A stretch of 57,540 nucleotides of DNA, taken from assembly GCF_001435895.1 (NCBI RefSeq), contig NZ_AZFZ01000013.1, forward strand, positions 1 to 57,540. The letters run 5' to 3'. Position 1 is the first letter of the stretch, and each line of letters begins with the position of its first letter. This DNA is from Lentilactobacillus parafarraginis DSM 18390 = JCM 14109. Lineage in GTDB: Bacteria; Bacillota; Bacilli; Lactobacillales; Lactobacillaceae. Both the position numbers and the translations under genes were made by a program. Below are positions 17,907-27,270 of the stretch, one piece after another. The notes beneath the pieces were generated by a model that saw only the letters and a program-made list of their open reading frames with translations, was not told the origin of the DNA and made no database searches.

Positions 17907-20119
17907 TGCATTTTCCCTTCATTTCGATCAAGAACGGGCTCAAAATGCCCACTATTTTGACGATACATATATCTTACCATACCAGAATCTTGGGTATTCC
18001 AAACAGCCACATGGGCCTTCTTCAAGGTTACCAGGGTTTCCTGATTCGGATGATTATAACGATTGTTGCGTCCAGCTGAAATTAAGGCAATCTTTGGATG
18101 AATCTGAGAAATAAATTGCGGATCTGAAGCCGTTCGGCTGCCATGGTGCCCAACCTTAATCACGTCGGTTTTAAGGCCCGGATGCCGGCCAAGCGTATCC
18201 ATTTCCCCTTGCCGGTCAAGGTCGCCCGTAAACAACCAACTAAGGCCACCAAAGCGGCCTCCCAGAACTTCTGAATCGTGGTTCTCCCCCTTACCGGGCT
18301 CATAGGGATGATAAATGGTTAGGGGCAAGCCGGAAACCACATTTCGATCACTGACGGAAATGACAGAAGTTGTCTTTGCCCGCATTTCAATCCGTTTCAT
18401 AAAGCTGGGGTTCTTATCCATCCCCAAAGGAATCACCAGCCGCCCCACCTGCATTTCGGTTAAGAATGCCGGCAAATCACCACAGTGATCGGCATCCTGA
18501 TGACTAACACAGATGGTATCAATCTTCGAGATACCGATGCTTTTGAGATAGTTGATTGACAAGCGGCTTGCTTGGTAGGTTTTGATGCCGCGCTGCCAAG
18601 GCTGTTGATCAAACACAACCTTGCCACCGGTATCAATTAAGGTAACCGAGCGATTAAGGGGCGTTCGAATCAAAAAACTATCTCCCTGGCCAATATCAAA
18701 CATCGTCACCTCACCATTAAGTGGAAAATGAATCCAAATAAACGTCAACCCATACGTTACCAATACAACCCAGGGAACCAGACGCATTCGCCGACCGCCA
18801 TGATGAACGATCATGATAAATGTCAGAAACAGCAGCGCCCAAACAACCACCAGTGCCGGTTTGCCGAACGTCACCATTCCTGGCAACGCCCCCACAACAT
18901 TCAATAGGTGATTAAATTCATGCAGACAGGCATCTATCAGCAGGACTAACGGGTGGCTGACAACCCCGACGAGTAGCCCGCCGATGACGAGTGGAAAAAT
19001 TAGACGCCCAAATAACGGGAGTACCAGCAAATTGACAGCCAGGCTCAATAAATGCCATTGATACAAGTGAAACAGTAAAATTGGCAATGACAGAAGGTTT
19101 AATAAGACCGTCTGCCGAAAATACGTCATCCTACTGGTCGCAATGAGCCCCAAAGCCAACCCATAGCTGAGTTGAACCCCCATCAAAAAGAGCGCCTCCG
19201 GTAACATGAAGAGGTTCATGATGAGCGTCAAACTCAGCGTGGCCAGTTGCGATAGTGGTATCCCAACCATTCGGCTGCTGATAGCGAGACCGGCCATCAA
19301 AACTGCTCGTAACAAGCCCGGTGAGCCGCCAGAAAAAATAAAGTAGCCGCCTAAACAAACCAGTTTGACGGTTCCCTTCAATCGCCCAGAAAACCCAAGC
19401 ATCGTTAGGGCCCGATCTAAAATTGATAGAAAATAGTAAACATGCATTCCAGAAATACTGAAGATGTGCAGCAGACCCAGTTGTTTGACCCCACTCATTT
19501 GATCGAAGAAGTCGCTTTGCCGAGTTCCACTAATTAGCCCCAGCGCATACGTCCGCAACGTCTTTGGCAATGCTTGGCAATAATGGTTAAACCGGGACCG
19601 GATTTCGTGAATCCGGTCAGTCAGCGTCAGTTGGGAATATGGCCGCGAAGCAATAATTTCTTTGCCTGAAAAGGCCTCATAGATTTTTTGATGATGATAG
19701 TAAGCCCGCATATCAAATTGATTGACGTTGGTAGCCGGCATCATCGCCTTCATTTCACCACTAAGGGTCATTGCAAGCGGGCGGTTAGACCCCATTATCA
19801 GTTTCTTTTGGGCCAAACTTTTAAAGCGGGCAAAATAAATAACCTTGCGGCCACTCAGGCCTGATTTTGCAATAAAGTGACAGTTGCCGCCATTTGCGCT
19901 GATCATATCAGGGTAGGCCTTAACGGTTTCATGACAGTCTTTTCGCTCATATGGCGTATCCCCATTGTGAGCATTAGCAGCAACAACAATCCCAAATACG
20001 ACACCGATAATCATCGTCATAACCAAAATTTGAGGGTCTTTAAGCATCACCAATCGGATTGTGAACACCGTTAGAAGGCCAATTCCTAGAAGTGGGTGGC
20101 CAAACAATAAGACACTCAT
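17903..20119 (-). CDS. comEC: DNA internalisation-related competence protein ComEC/Rec2
   Basis: Membrane channel for uptake of single-stranded DNA in natural transformation. The 738-residue protein has an N-terminal membrane part, a soluble DUF4131-type region, a multi-helix competence domain (about 200-470) and a C-terminal metallo-beta-lactamase-like domain with VSHQDADHCGDLP and VGHHGSRTAS. No frameshift is seen. The ATG at 20119 has no good ribosome site, and the frame stays open upstream to near the comEB stop with hydrophobic codons, so the true start may lie up to about 15 codons earlier at a rare codon. Confidence 0.94.
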   Translation of the reverse strand: MSVLLFGHPLLGIGLLTVFTIRLVMLKDPQILVMTMIIGVVFGIVVAANAHNGDTPYERKDCHETVKAYPDMISANGGNCHFIAKSGLSGRKVIYFARFKSLAQKKLIMGSNRPLAMTLSGEMKAMMPATNVNQFDMRAYYHHQKIYEAFSGKEIIASRPYSQLTLTDRIHEIRSRFNHYCQALPKTLRTYALGLISGTRQSDFFDQMSGVKQLGLLHIFSISGMHVYYFLSILDRALTMLGFSGRLKGTVKLVCLGGYFIFSGGSPGLLRAVLMAGLAISSRMVGIPLSQLATLSLTLIMNLFMLPEALFLMGVQLSYGLALGLIATSRMTYFRQTVLLNLLSLPILLFHLYQWHLLSLAVNLLVLPLFGRLIFPLVIGGLLVGVVSHPLVLLIDACLHEFNHLLNVVGALPGMVTFGKPALVVVWALLFLTFIMIVHHGGRRMRLVPWVVLVTYGLTFIWIHFPLNGEVTMFDIGQGDSFLIRTPLNRSVTLIDTGGKVVFDQQPWQRGIKTYQASRLSINYLKSIGISKIDTICVSHQDADHCGDLPAFLTEMQVGRLVIPLGMDKNPSFMKRIEMRAKTTSVISVSDRNVVSGLPLTIYHPYEPGKGENHDSEVLGGRFGGLSWLFTGDLDRQGEMDTLGRHPGLKTDVIKVGHHGSRTASDPQFISQIHPKIALISAGRNNRYNHPNQETLVTLKKAHVAVWNTQDSGMVRYMYRQNSGHFEPVLDRNEGKMQ

Positions 20120-20163
20120 AAATGCCAGTAAACCAGCCGGGAAAATTAACCAATTTCCAATAA

Positions 20164-20640
20164 TTAGTCAGATAAATAGGACTTGAATGGAATTCGATCC
20201 ATATCAGATTGTGTCAGTTTAATTTTATTTAATGCCACATTTTTTAATTTAATTAATTTTTGGGCGTATTCATCGTTATGGTAGTTGCGCAGATAGTTAA
20301 TCTTACGAATTCCGGCCTGCAGCAGCATTTTAGTACATTGAAGACACGGAAAATCGGTCACATAAATTTCAGCGTTGTCGGTTGACTCACCAAACTTGGC
20401 ACACTGAAGAATCGCATTCATCTCAGCGTGAATGGTGCGCACGCAATGACCGTCGACTAAATAACAACCGACATCGATACAGTGATCATCGCCAGCAACC
20501 GAGCCGTTATAGCCGCCCGCAATGATCCGTTTATCGCGCACAATCACCGCCCCGACTGACAGTCGTTCGCAGGTGCTTCTTGATGCCAGCAAAACCGCCT
20601 GCATCATAAAGTATTGATCCCATTTAATTCGATTATCCAT
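20164..20640 (-). CDS. comEB: ComEB, dCMP deaminase family protein
   Basis: Zinc deaminase that converts dCMP to dUMP for thymidylate synthesis. The 158-residue protein carries TIHAEMNAIL (His-Ala-Glu with the proton-shuttling Glu) and PCLQCTKML (the two zinc cysteines). Although in the com operon, it is not needed for transformation in Bacillus. GGAAGGTGAA precedes the ATG. It lies 50 bases after comEA and 44 bases before comEC. Confidence 0.95.
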   Translation of the reverse strand: MDNRIKWDQYFMMQAVLLASRSTCERLSVGAVIVRDKRIIAGGYNGSVAGDDHCIDVGCYLVDGHCVRTIHAEMNAILQCAKFGESTDNAEIYVTDFPCLQCTKMLLQAGIRKINYLRNYHNDEYAQKLIKLKNVALNKIKLTQSDMDRIPFKSYLSD

Positions 20641-20690
20641 TTCATTTCACCTTCCATGAAATAAATCATATCTCAAAATGGCAGTGAGAG

Positions 20691-21443
20691 CTACACACAA
20701 ATTGATGATTTTAGGTTATCAAAGGTTTTATCACCAAATCCGGGCACGTCCTTTAATTCCTCAATGCTTTTAAACTGACCATGTGCCTGACGATAAGCAA
20801 TAATTTGGTCAGCCTTCTTATCCCCAATCCCGTTTAATTCCTGAAGTTTGCTTTTATCAGCGGTATTCAAATTAATTTGAGCCCCTTGACCAGCTGATTG
20901 ACCAGCGGCCGCATCCGTCGCTGCGCCACTTTCAGTACCAGAATCAGCCGTTGTCGGCGCTTGAGGACTCTGATTTGGTGCCGCCGCAATCGCCCGATTT
21001 CCCTTAATTTCACCGCGAAGGGGAATATAAATCACCTGCTGATCAGTCAGCTTTTGGGCGAGATTAATCTGCTTCTTATCCGCAGACCGTGTCAGTCCGC
21101 CAGCCAGCTCAATGGCGTCAACGACCCGCATATTGCCATTTATCTGATAAACGCCCGGGTTCTTAACGGCCCCCTTAACGTCAACGTACATTTGCTGCGG
21201 GCTGGCACTGCTTTGAGCAGCAGTTGGTTGGGCCGTCGACTCACTAACCGCCTCTTGCGAATCAGTTGATTCAACTTGGGCAGAGGAGCTGGATTCAGCG
21301 ATCTGTGTCGCCTGATCCGCCCCACTAGAAAAATGGCCAAACGAAAGTGCAACCACCAATCCCACTAAAACCACAATTGAAACCGCGCCATAAATCAAAA
21401 TCTGGTTGAGATGTTCCTCAATAAACTCACGAATCCTATCCAT
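20691..21443 (-). CDS. comEA: Competence protein ComEA, DNA receptor
   Basis: Membrane-anchored receptor for double-stranded DNA outside the cell. In 250 residues: a membrane helix near 15-35 (ILIYGAVSIVVLVGLVVALSF, given as residues 16-36), a Ser/Gln/Ala-rich linker, a SLBB domain (MYVDVKGAVKNPGVYQI, about 85-145), a second Gly/Ala/Thr/Gln-rich linker and the C-terminal helix-hairpin-helix DNA-binding domain (INLNTADKSKLQELNGIGDKK, given as residues 190-210). GGGAGG precedes the ATG. First gene of comEA-comEB-comEC-holA. Confidence 0.95.
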   Translation of the reverse strand: MDRIREFIEEHLNQILIYGAVSIVVLVGLVVALSFGHFSSGADQATQIAESSSSAQVESTDSQEAVSESTAQPTAAQSSASPQQMYVDVKGAVKNPGVYQINGNMRVVDAIELAGGLTRSADKKQINLAQKLTDQQVIYIPLRGEIKGNRAIAAAPNQSPQAPTTADSGTESGAATDAAAGQSAGQGAQINLNTADKSKLQELNGIGDKKADQIIAYRQAHGQFKSIEELKDVPGFGDKTFDNLKSSICV

Positions 21444-21472
21444 GCTGTTCCTCCCTTCCAGATAGATATACG

Positions 21473-21501
21473 AAAAAAAGGATTAGTCTCTCTAATCCTT
21501 T
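21473..21501 (-). terminator. Terminator after ylbL
   Basis: AAAGGATTAG pairs perfectly with CTAATCCTTT around a five-base loop; seven T follow on the minus strand. Confidence 0.93.
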
Positions 21502-21514
21502 CAAAAATTCATGA

Positions 21515-22552
21515 CTATTCTTTTGATAGCGCGCTAACTGCTTGATCAAACGTTGCCACCGGAATCACTTTCATATTCGGGGCATATTTCTTCGCGGTCT
21601 GTTTGGCAAGCTGGTAATTTGTTTGATGACCTGGTTCATACTTGAGGATTAATTTGGTTGGTTTCAAATAGGGTGCTAAAAACACCTTGGCCCCATTTCG
21701 TTTTGCGGCAATCACTTTCTTGTCGATGCCACCAATTTCACCAACATTCCCGTCGGCGTCAATCGTCCCGGTACCAGCAACTTTTTGACCATGCCGGAGG
21801 TTCCGATTTGTCAGCTGGCTGTAAATCTGCAGTGAAAACATTAACCCCCCGGAAGGTCCCCCAACTTGGCCGGGATCCACCTTGATTGGCACCTTGGGTT
21901 TAACCTTCACATCGTCAGTTAACGTAATCCCAATCCCCGGACGATGCCCAGCAATTTGAATCAGCCGCTTTGTGACTTGGTGGCTATGACCATTACGCCG
22001 GTAAGTAACCGTCAGTTTTTGGCCGACCCGCTGGTGCTTCACATAATTAACAAACCCCGTCGAACTTTTAAAGTGATGACCATCAACCTTCACCACCACA
22101 TCTCCAACCCGTAACGCATGATAGAACTTGGATTGCCGTTCAATGTTTAAGATGTAAATCCCATTATAGGTTCGTTTAACAGGCTGGTTTGCGTGCTTAT
22201 AGGCGGTGTAGATTGCTTCATTGATCGAACTTTCCATATAAAAATGCTGAACCTTATCGTACTCAGTCATATTTTGGCCGGCCGTCACGCTATCATCAGA
22301 TTCCACCGAGTAATGTGGATTGAGCTTCGCATAGAGATATGTAAATGGCCTGGCCTGAGCAATGCTAACCGACGTCAGCATAAACATTCCCTTACGTTTG
22401 TCAGGATGGTTCTGAATCTTGACAATCTTACTCAAATTCGACGCGTCTCCAGGACCTTCGATGTAGTTTGGCAACGGCCACAAAAAGCCGACCAACATGA
22501 CAACCACGAAGACGCCCCACAGGACGTATTTCTTGATGGCTTTATTCTTCAT
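21515..22552 (-). CDS. ylbL: PDZ and Lon-type serine protease of the YlbL/SepM family
   Basis: Membrane-anchored serine protease; relatives process peptide pheromones (SepM of streptococci) or damage-response proteins. The 345-residue protein has one N-terminal membrane helix (about 8-27), a PDZ domain (about 105-195) and a Lon-like S16 domain with the catalytic serine in GGPSGGLMFS (Ser234) and the catalytic lysine in GGIDKKV (Lys279). The ATG at 22552 was chosen over an upstream GTG because GAGAG lies eight bases before it. It follows coaD closely, as in Bacillus. Confidence 0.92.
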   Translation of the reverse strand: MKNKAIKKYVLWGVFVVVMLVGFLWPLPNYIEGPGDASNLSKIVKIQNHPDKRKGMFMLTSVSIAQARPFTYLYAKLNPHYSVESDDSVTAGQNMTEYDKVQHFYMESSINEAIYTAYKHANQPVKRTYNGIYILNIERQSKFYHALRVGDVVVKVDGHHFKSSTGFVNYVKHQRVGQKLTVTYRRNGHSHQVTKRLIQIAGHRPGIGITLTDDVKVKPKVPIKVDPGQVGGPSGGLMFSLQIYSQLTNRNLRHGQKVAGTGTIDADGNVGEIGGIDKKVIAAKRNGAKVFLAPYLKPTKLILKYEPGHQTNYQLAKQTAKKYAPNMKVIPVATFDQAVSALSKE

Positions 22553-22569
22553 GGCATTCACTCTCTTAT

Positions 22570-23043
22570 TTAATATTTGGCAGCCAATGCCTTGGCAACG
22601 GTTTCGGGGACAAACTTGGTCACATCCCCATGAAACTTGGCAATTTCCTTAATCATACTGGAAGATAAATCCCGAAATTGACCCGCCGTCGGTAAAAAAA
22701 CGGTCTGAATTTTCGGGGCGAGGCCACTGTTTAATCCAGCGATCGCCATTTCAGAATCCAAATCTGCGCTGCCGCGAATTCCGCGAATCAGAACGCTGGC
22801 TCCCAGTCGGTGCGCCAAATTAACCGTCAGTTCTTCAGAAACAATCACCTGAACGGCAGATTTGGGCCCCAATGCCTGTTGAATAAAGGTCGCCCGCTGT
22901 TCAGGCGTAAAGGCCGCTTTTTTATGGGTATTGATACTGACCGCAACCACGACTTGATCAAAAATCTCGGCCGCCCGCTGAATAATATCCACATGGCCAA
23001 ACGTCACCGGGTCAAAACTGCCAGCATACAGTGCTTTTACCAT
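22570..23043 (-). CDS. coaD: Phosphopantetheine adenylyltransferase
   Basis: Transfers AMP from ATP to 4'-phosphopantetheine, the fourth step of coenzyme A synthesis. The 157-residue protein has YAGSFDPVTFGH (nucleotidyl-transferase TxGH motif at 14-17) and the C-terminal SSSMIKEI motif. Normal length. The ATG follows directly on the rsmD stop with GGAGGACGAG inside rsmD as ribosome site. Confidence 0.97.
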   Translation of the reverse strand: MVKALYAGSFDPVTFGHVDIIQRAAEIFDQVVVAVSINTHKKAAFTPEQRATFIQQALGPKSAVQVIVSEELTVNLAHRLGASVLIRGIRGSADLDSEMAIAGLNSGLAPKIQTVFLPTAGQFRDLSSSMIKEIAKFHGDVTKFVPETVAKALAAKY

Positions 23044-23607
23044 TTACTCGTCCTCCATTTGATAACGATAAATTGTTAAGTTTGTTAACCCATAATTTTT
23101 CCGGTTAACAACGCGAAAATGAGGTGGGTTGGCCGGCAATTCAGTATGATTGTCCGTTTCGCAAATAACCAGCGCCTGATCAACTAACAATTTGAAGGAG
23201 ACTAACTTATCAAGGGTTGCCACGATTTTTTGCAGCCGATATGGCGGATCCAGATAAACGACGTTGAACTGATCACCTTTCTCGGCTAATTCAGCCAATA
23301 CGCGTTCTGCAGATCCCTTAATCACGTCAAATTGATCCTCAGCGTGAATCTTTTCGATATTTTCCTTGATTGCTTTAATCGCTTGAAACTGGCGGTCCAC
23401 AAGTACGGCATGCGCCATTCCGCGGGAAACCGCCTCAATTCCAACGGCCCCCGAACCAGCAAACAAGTCCAGAAACCAGCCATCTTCAAAGTACGGCCCA
23501 ACCATACTAAAAAGCGACTCCTTCACCTTATCAGTCGTCGGTCTGGTTTTGTCGCTTTTCACAGGCGTTAGGCGAATCCCACCAAACTTACCAGATACAA
23601 TTCTCAT
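23044..23607 (-). CDS. rsmD: 16S rRNA (guanine(966)-N(2))-methyltransferase RsmD
   Basis: SAM-dependent methyltransferase that modifies G966 of 16S rRNA. The 187-residue protein has motif I DLFAGSGAVGIEA and catalytic motif IV YLDPPY. The ATG at 23607 stands five to six bases after GAGGG; a GTG two codons earlier overlaps this site. Genes ylbG-rsmD-coaD-ylbL form a tight cluster as in Bacillus. Confidence 0.95.
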   Translation of the reverse strand: MRIVSGKFGGIRLTPVKSDKTRPTTDKVKESLFSMVGPYFEDGWFLDLFAGSGAVGIEAVSRGMAHAVLVDRQFQAIKAIKENIEKIHAEDQFDVIKGSAERVLAELAEKGDQFNVVYLDPPYRLQKIVATLDKLVSFKLLVDQALVICETDNHTELPANPPHFRVVNRKNYGLTNLTIYRYQMEDE

Positions 23608-23618
23608 ACTCACCCTCG

Positions 23619-23906
23619 CTAATCACTAAAGTCTTCGTCAAACGCCTCGTCCAGCGCAGTAGGATCCTTACCGCGAACTTCATCTACCAATTCGTTTAGT
23701 CGGGACGGCACCACTTGCTTAACGTAATTTAAGGCGTCTAACTTTTTAATTGTCGTTTCCTCATCATCCATGTCAACGTAAATAATGGCATACCGCATAT
23801 GCTTAGAAACGTAATATAACCGGCCGAAATTGCGCAAATTGCGGACATATCTGAACGAATGTAAATACACAATCAGGCCGATTGAAGATTGCACTTTAAA
23901 TGCCAA
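23619..23906 (-). CDS. ylbG: YlbG family protein (DUF2129)
   Basis: Small conserved Firmicute protein (95 residues) of unknown function. SSIGLIVYLHSFRYVRNLRN and VSKHMRYAIIYVD are the family segments. Two starts are possible. The TTG at 23906 is preferred since a strong GAAGGAG lies eight bases upstream and it gives the usual family N-terminus; the ATG at 23930, overlapping ftsW, has only AGGTGG and would add eight residues. The C-terminus is acidic. Confidence 0.85.
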   Translation of the reverse strand: MAFKVQSSIGLIVYLHSFRYVRNLRNFGRLYYVSKHMRYAIIYVDMDDEETTIKKLDALNYVKQVVPSRLNELVDEVRGKDPTALDEAFDEDFSD

Positions 23907-23922
23907 ATTAAGATCTCCTTCA

Positions 23923-25104
23923 TCATTCATTGGCAGCCACCTGATAACCCTGCCGTTCGAGTCGCTGACGGCCGCTAATATTGAGGACCAACCCCAAGCA
24001 AAGCGACAGCGTCATCATACTTGAACCGCCGTAGCTGATAAACGGAAAAGTTACACCGGTAATCGGCAACAATCCAACAACCCCGCCCATATTGAATAAA
24101 GCTTGAATGGTCAAATAGGTGGCAATGCCATAGCAAATCAAACTTTGATATGGACTGTTCGATCGAATCCCAATTAAAACGGTTCGGAAAATAATCAGAG
24201 CCAGAATGGCCATTACCACAACCGTCACCAAGGCCCCGAGTTCTTCGGTCATAATTGCCATGATGAAATCAGTATTGGGTTCTGGTAAGTACCCCGTTTT
24301 TTGAATACTATTTCCAAGCCCGGAGCCAAAGAGACCGCCGTTGCTAATTGCATAAAACGAATTCACCAACTGCTGACCGACCCCCTGAGCGTGCTTAAAC
24401 GGATTCACAAATGCGGTAATTCGAGCTAGTTGGTAGTAATGAAAATGCCCGCTATTAGACATTGGCACCAAAACAAACATCATCACCGCATACGCAAACA
24501 CCACAAATCCGAGTAGGTAAGTAACCCCGCGCTTCCAGGAAATCCCACTAGCCATCAACATCACAAACACAATCATAAAGTTAATGGCCGCACCGCCGAC
24601 ATCCGGTTGAAATAGAATTAGCAACAACATCGCCAAGCAGATCAACAATGGCTTTTTAAGCGGTTGCCACCACCCCTTTGGCGAAGAAATCATTGTATCC
24701 TGATTCCGGTCAATGGCGTCGGCAACCAAGAGCACGAGATAAAATTTCGCAAATTCCGCCGGTTGAATGTTAATGCCACCAATGTGAATCCAACCTGCCG
24801 CCCCGTTAACGGTCTGACCAATGGCTAAAAGACTGATCAAAACGCCAATGAACACGTATCCGATCCATCTTAAAAACGTTTGATTTCGTAACTTTTTAAT
24901 GTTAAACGCGGTGGTTCCAAAAACCAGTACGAGGCTAATCAGCACGAAGATAATCTGCTTGATTAAATAGCTTTTTGGGCTGCCGCCATTTTGCAGACCA
25001 ATATTAGCACTGGCTGAATAGACCATAATCACGCCAAGAATACATAAAAATAGGTATGGCAAAAAAATAAACAAATCAAGGTGTCGCAAACGCGTCTTAG
25101 CCAT
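23923..25104 (-). CDS. ftsW: Cell-division SEDS protein FtsW (peptidoglycan glycosyltransferase)
   Basis: Multi-spanning SEDS glycosyltransferase that builds septal peptidoglycan. The 393-residue protein has about ten membrane helices and the conserved IQPAEFAKFYLVL, ITAFVNPFKHAQG, EPNTDFIMAI and PFISYGGSSM. Assigned FtsW rather than RodA by its place next to typA and ylbG, as in Bacillus. The ATG at 25104 was taken; a GTG three codons earlier is possible. In Bacillus pycA follows ftsW; here ylbG does. Confidence 0.9.
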   Translation of the reverse strand: MAKTRLRHLDLFIFLPYLFLCILGVIMVYSASANIGLQNGGSPKSYLIKQIIFVLISLVLVFGTTAFNIKKLRNQTFLRWIGYVFIGVLISLLAIGQTVNGAAGWIHIGGINIQPAEFAKFYLVLLVADAIDRNQDTMISSPKGWWQPLKKPLLICLAMLLLILFQPDVGGAAINFMIVFVMLMASGISWKRGVTYLLGFVVFAYAVMMFVLVPMSNSGHFHYYQLARITAFVNPFKHAQGVGQQLVNSFYAISNGGLFGSGLGNSIQKTGYLPEPNTDFIMAIMTEELGALVTVVVMAILALIIFRTVLIGIRSNSPYQSLICYGIATYLTIQALFNMGGVVGLLPITGVTFPFISYGGSSMMTLSLCLGLVLNISGRQRLERQGYQVAANE

Positions 25105-25154
25105 TGAATCCACTCCACTTTTCCGTTAAAGATGTCGTTAAATCACTGGGTTTC

Positions 25155-25200
25155 ATTATAGCATATAACCACTATTGAGTAGGTCTGCTGTTAAATTATA
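25155..25200 (-). promoter_or_regulatory. Two candidate -10 boxes of the ftsW promoter
   Basis: TATAAT at 25195-25200 and an extended -10 TGCTATAAT at 25155-25163, both on the minus strand. Clear -35 boxes are not seen, which fits an extended -10 promoter for the second. Confidence 0.55.
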
Positions 25201-25242
25201 TCCATATTTTAAGAAAGCGTTCGCGTGGCCTTCACGGGTCAC

Positions 25243-25285
25243 AAAAAGGCTTGGATAAGCAGTTTCCTACTCAATCCAAGCCTTT
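25243..25285 (-). terminator. Terminator after typA
   Basis: AAAGGCTTGGA pairs with TCCAAGCCTTT around a loop of about 19 bases, with T after it on the minus strand. Confidence 0.9.
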
Positions 25286-25309
25286 ATTTGCAATTTGTTA
25301 AAGCGAAGA

Positions 25310-27157
25310 TTATGAATGCTTTCTTCTCTTGGCTTCCTTCTCACGAGCGTTCGAATTCAAAATTTTCTTCCGCAAACGAACAAAGTGAGGGGTTACTTCA
25401 CAAAGTTCATCTTCGTTTAAGAATTCCAGCGACTCTTCAAGTGACAGATGGGTTGGCGTCTTAATCCGCGCCATATCATCTGATCCGGCAGCCCGGACGT
25501 TTGTCAGGTTCTTACCCTTGGTGATATTAACCGTAATGTCATTTTCACGATTGTTTTCACCAACGATCATGCCTTCGTAAACTTCAGTCCCTGGATCAAT
25601 TAATAATGTCCCACGGCTTTCGATTCCCATCATGGCATAGGTAGTTGCCTTGCCGGCGTTCATTGAAACCAGAGTTCCCTTCTTACGACCAGGATTCCAG
25701 CCCTTGATAACTGGCAGGTACTTTTCGAAAGTATGGTTCATAATCCCGTAACCACGGGTTAATGACAAGAACTCAGTTGAATAACCAATTAAGCCCCGTG
25801 ATGGTGCCAAGAAGGTTAATCTTGTCTGGCCATTATCAGTGGTTTCCATGTTCTGCATTTCGGCTTTTCGTTGTGACAAGGTATCGATAATTGAACCGGT
25901 ATACTCATCCGGCGTATCGATCTGAACGGATTCGAATGGTTCGCACATCTTGCCGTCAATTTCACGATAAATAACTTCTGGACGGGAAGCTTGTAATTCA
26001 TAGCCTTCCCGACGAAGGGTTTCGATTAAGATGGACAAATGCAATTCACCACGGCCAGATACGGTCCAAGCCCCTGGCTGGTCAGTATCTTCAACTCGTA
26101 AGGACACATCAGTATGAAGTTCCCGCTTCAAACGATCTTCCAACTGGCGAGCCGTGACGAACTTGCCGTCTTGGCCAGCAAATGGTGATGAGTTGGTGGC
26201 AAAAGTCATTTGCAGAGTTGGTGCATCAATCCGCAAAATCGGGAGTGGTTCCGGCGTCTTAGGATCAACCACCGTTTCACCAACGTTGATTTCTTCCATC
26301 CCGGAAACGGCAATTAAATCACCAGCCTTGGCTTCGTTAATGTCTTCCTTCTTCAAACCAAAGAAGCCCATTAATTTCGTTACCCGGAAATTTTGTTTGG
26401 AACCATCGAGCTTCATAACGGTAACGCTGTCGCCAACTTTGATTCGGCCACGGAAAATCCGGCCAATCCCAATTCGACCAACGAAATCGTTATAATCAAG
26501 CATGGCAACTTGGAACTGAAGTGGTTCATCTGAATTATCAATTGGGGCAGGGATCCGATCGATGATGGTATCAAAGATCGGCTTCATTGTGTGCTCCTGC
26601 TTGCTAATGTCAGAACTGTAACTTGAAGTTCCGTTCATAGCTGATGCGTAAACAACCGGGAAGTCAAGCTGTTCTTCATCGGCACCTAATTCGATAAACA
26701 AATCAAGCACTTCATCAACAACTTCTTCCGGACGGGCACCTTCACGGTCAACCTTGTTGATAACAACGATTGGCGTCAAATGCTGTTCCAGCGCTTTCTT
26801 AAGCACAAAACGGGTCTGGGGCATTGTACCTTCAAAGGCATCAACAACGAGTAATACCCCGTCAACCATTCGCATAATTCGTTCAACTTCACCACCGAAG
26901 TCGGCATGCCCTGGAGTATCCAGAATATTGATCTGCTTGTCGCCATACTTAACGGCCGTATTCTTCGAAAGAATCGTGATCCCACGTTCTCTTTCAATGG
27001 CGTTTGAATCAAGGGCCCGATCCTCGATTTGAGTATGGGCACCCAGTGTATCAGATTGCTTGAGCATTTCGTTAACCAAGGTTGTCTTACCGTGGTCAAC
27101 GTGGGCGATAATTGCGATGTTGCGAATGTCGCTACGAATTTTGAGTTTTGTATCCAA
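25310..27157 (-). CDS. typA: Ribosome-associated GTPase TypA/BipA
   Basis: Translational GTPase that helps 50S assembly at low temperature and under stress. The 615-residue protein has G1 AHVDHGKT (18-25), G2 RGITI, G3 DTPGHADF, G4 NKVD and the EF-G-like domains through the C-terminal BipA-specific part (ending in a Lys/Arg-rich tail). Start is TTG at 27157 with GAAGGGAAG about ten bases upstream; the next ATG would remove the G1 region. The gene has its own terminator. Confidence 0.97.
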   Translation of the reverse strand: MDTKLKIRSDIRNIAIIAHVDHGKTTLVNEMLKQSDTLGAHTQIEDRALDSNAIERERGITILSKNTAVKYGDKQINILDTPGHADFGGEVERIMRMVDGVLLVVDAFEGTMPQTRFVLKKALEQHLTPIVVINKVDREGARPEEVVDEVLDLFIELGADEEQLDFPVVYASAMNGTSSYSSDISKQEHTMKPIFDTIIDRIPAPIDNSDEPLQFQVAMLDYNDFVGRIGIGRIFRGRIKVGDSVTVMKLDGSKQNFRVTKLMGFFGLKKEDINEAKAGDLIAVSGMEEINVGETVVDPKTPEPLPILRIDAPTLQMTFATNSSPFAGQDGKFVTARQLEDRLKRELHTDVSLRVEDTDQPGAWTVSGRGELHLSILIETLRREGYELQASRPEVIYREIDGKMCEPFESVQIDTPDEYTGSIIDTLSQRKAEMQNMETTDNGQTRLTFLAPSRGLIGYSTEFLSLTRGYGIMNHTFEKYLPVIKGWNPGRKKGTLVSMNAGKATTYAMMGIESRGTLLIDPGTEVYEGMIVGENNRENDITVNITKGKNLTNVRAAGSDDMARIKTPTHLSLEESLEFLNEDELCEVTPHFVRLRKKILNSNAREKEAKRRKHS

Positions 27158-27232
27158 GTTGTTAGCTTCCCTTCATTTAAATCAGTATGAAAATAGTCTG
27201 CAGTGCCGCACAACGACAACAATAATTCGCAT

Positions 27233-27264
27233 AAAAAAACTGTGACAACTGTCACTGTCACAGT
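27233..27264 (-). terminator. Terminator after suhB
   Basis: ACTGTGACA pairs with TGTCACAGT around a short loop and seven T follow, on the minus strand, seven bases after the suhB stop. Confidence 0.9.
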
Positions 27265-27270
27265 ATGACT

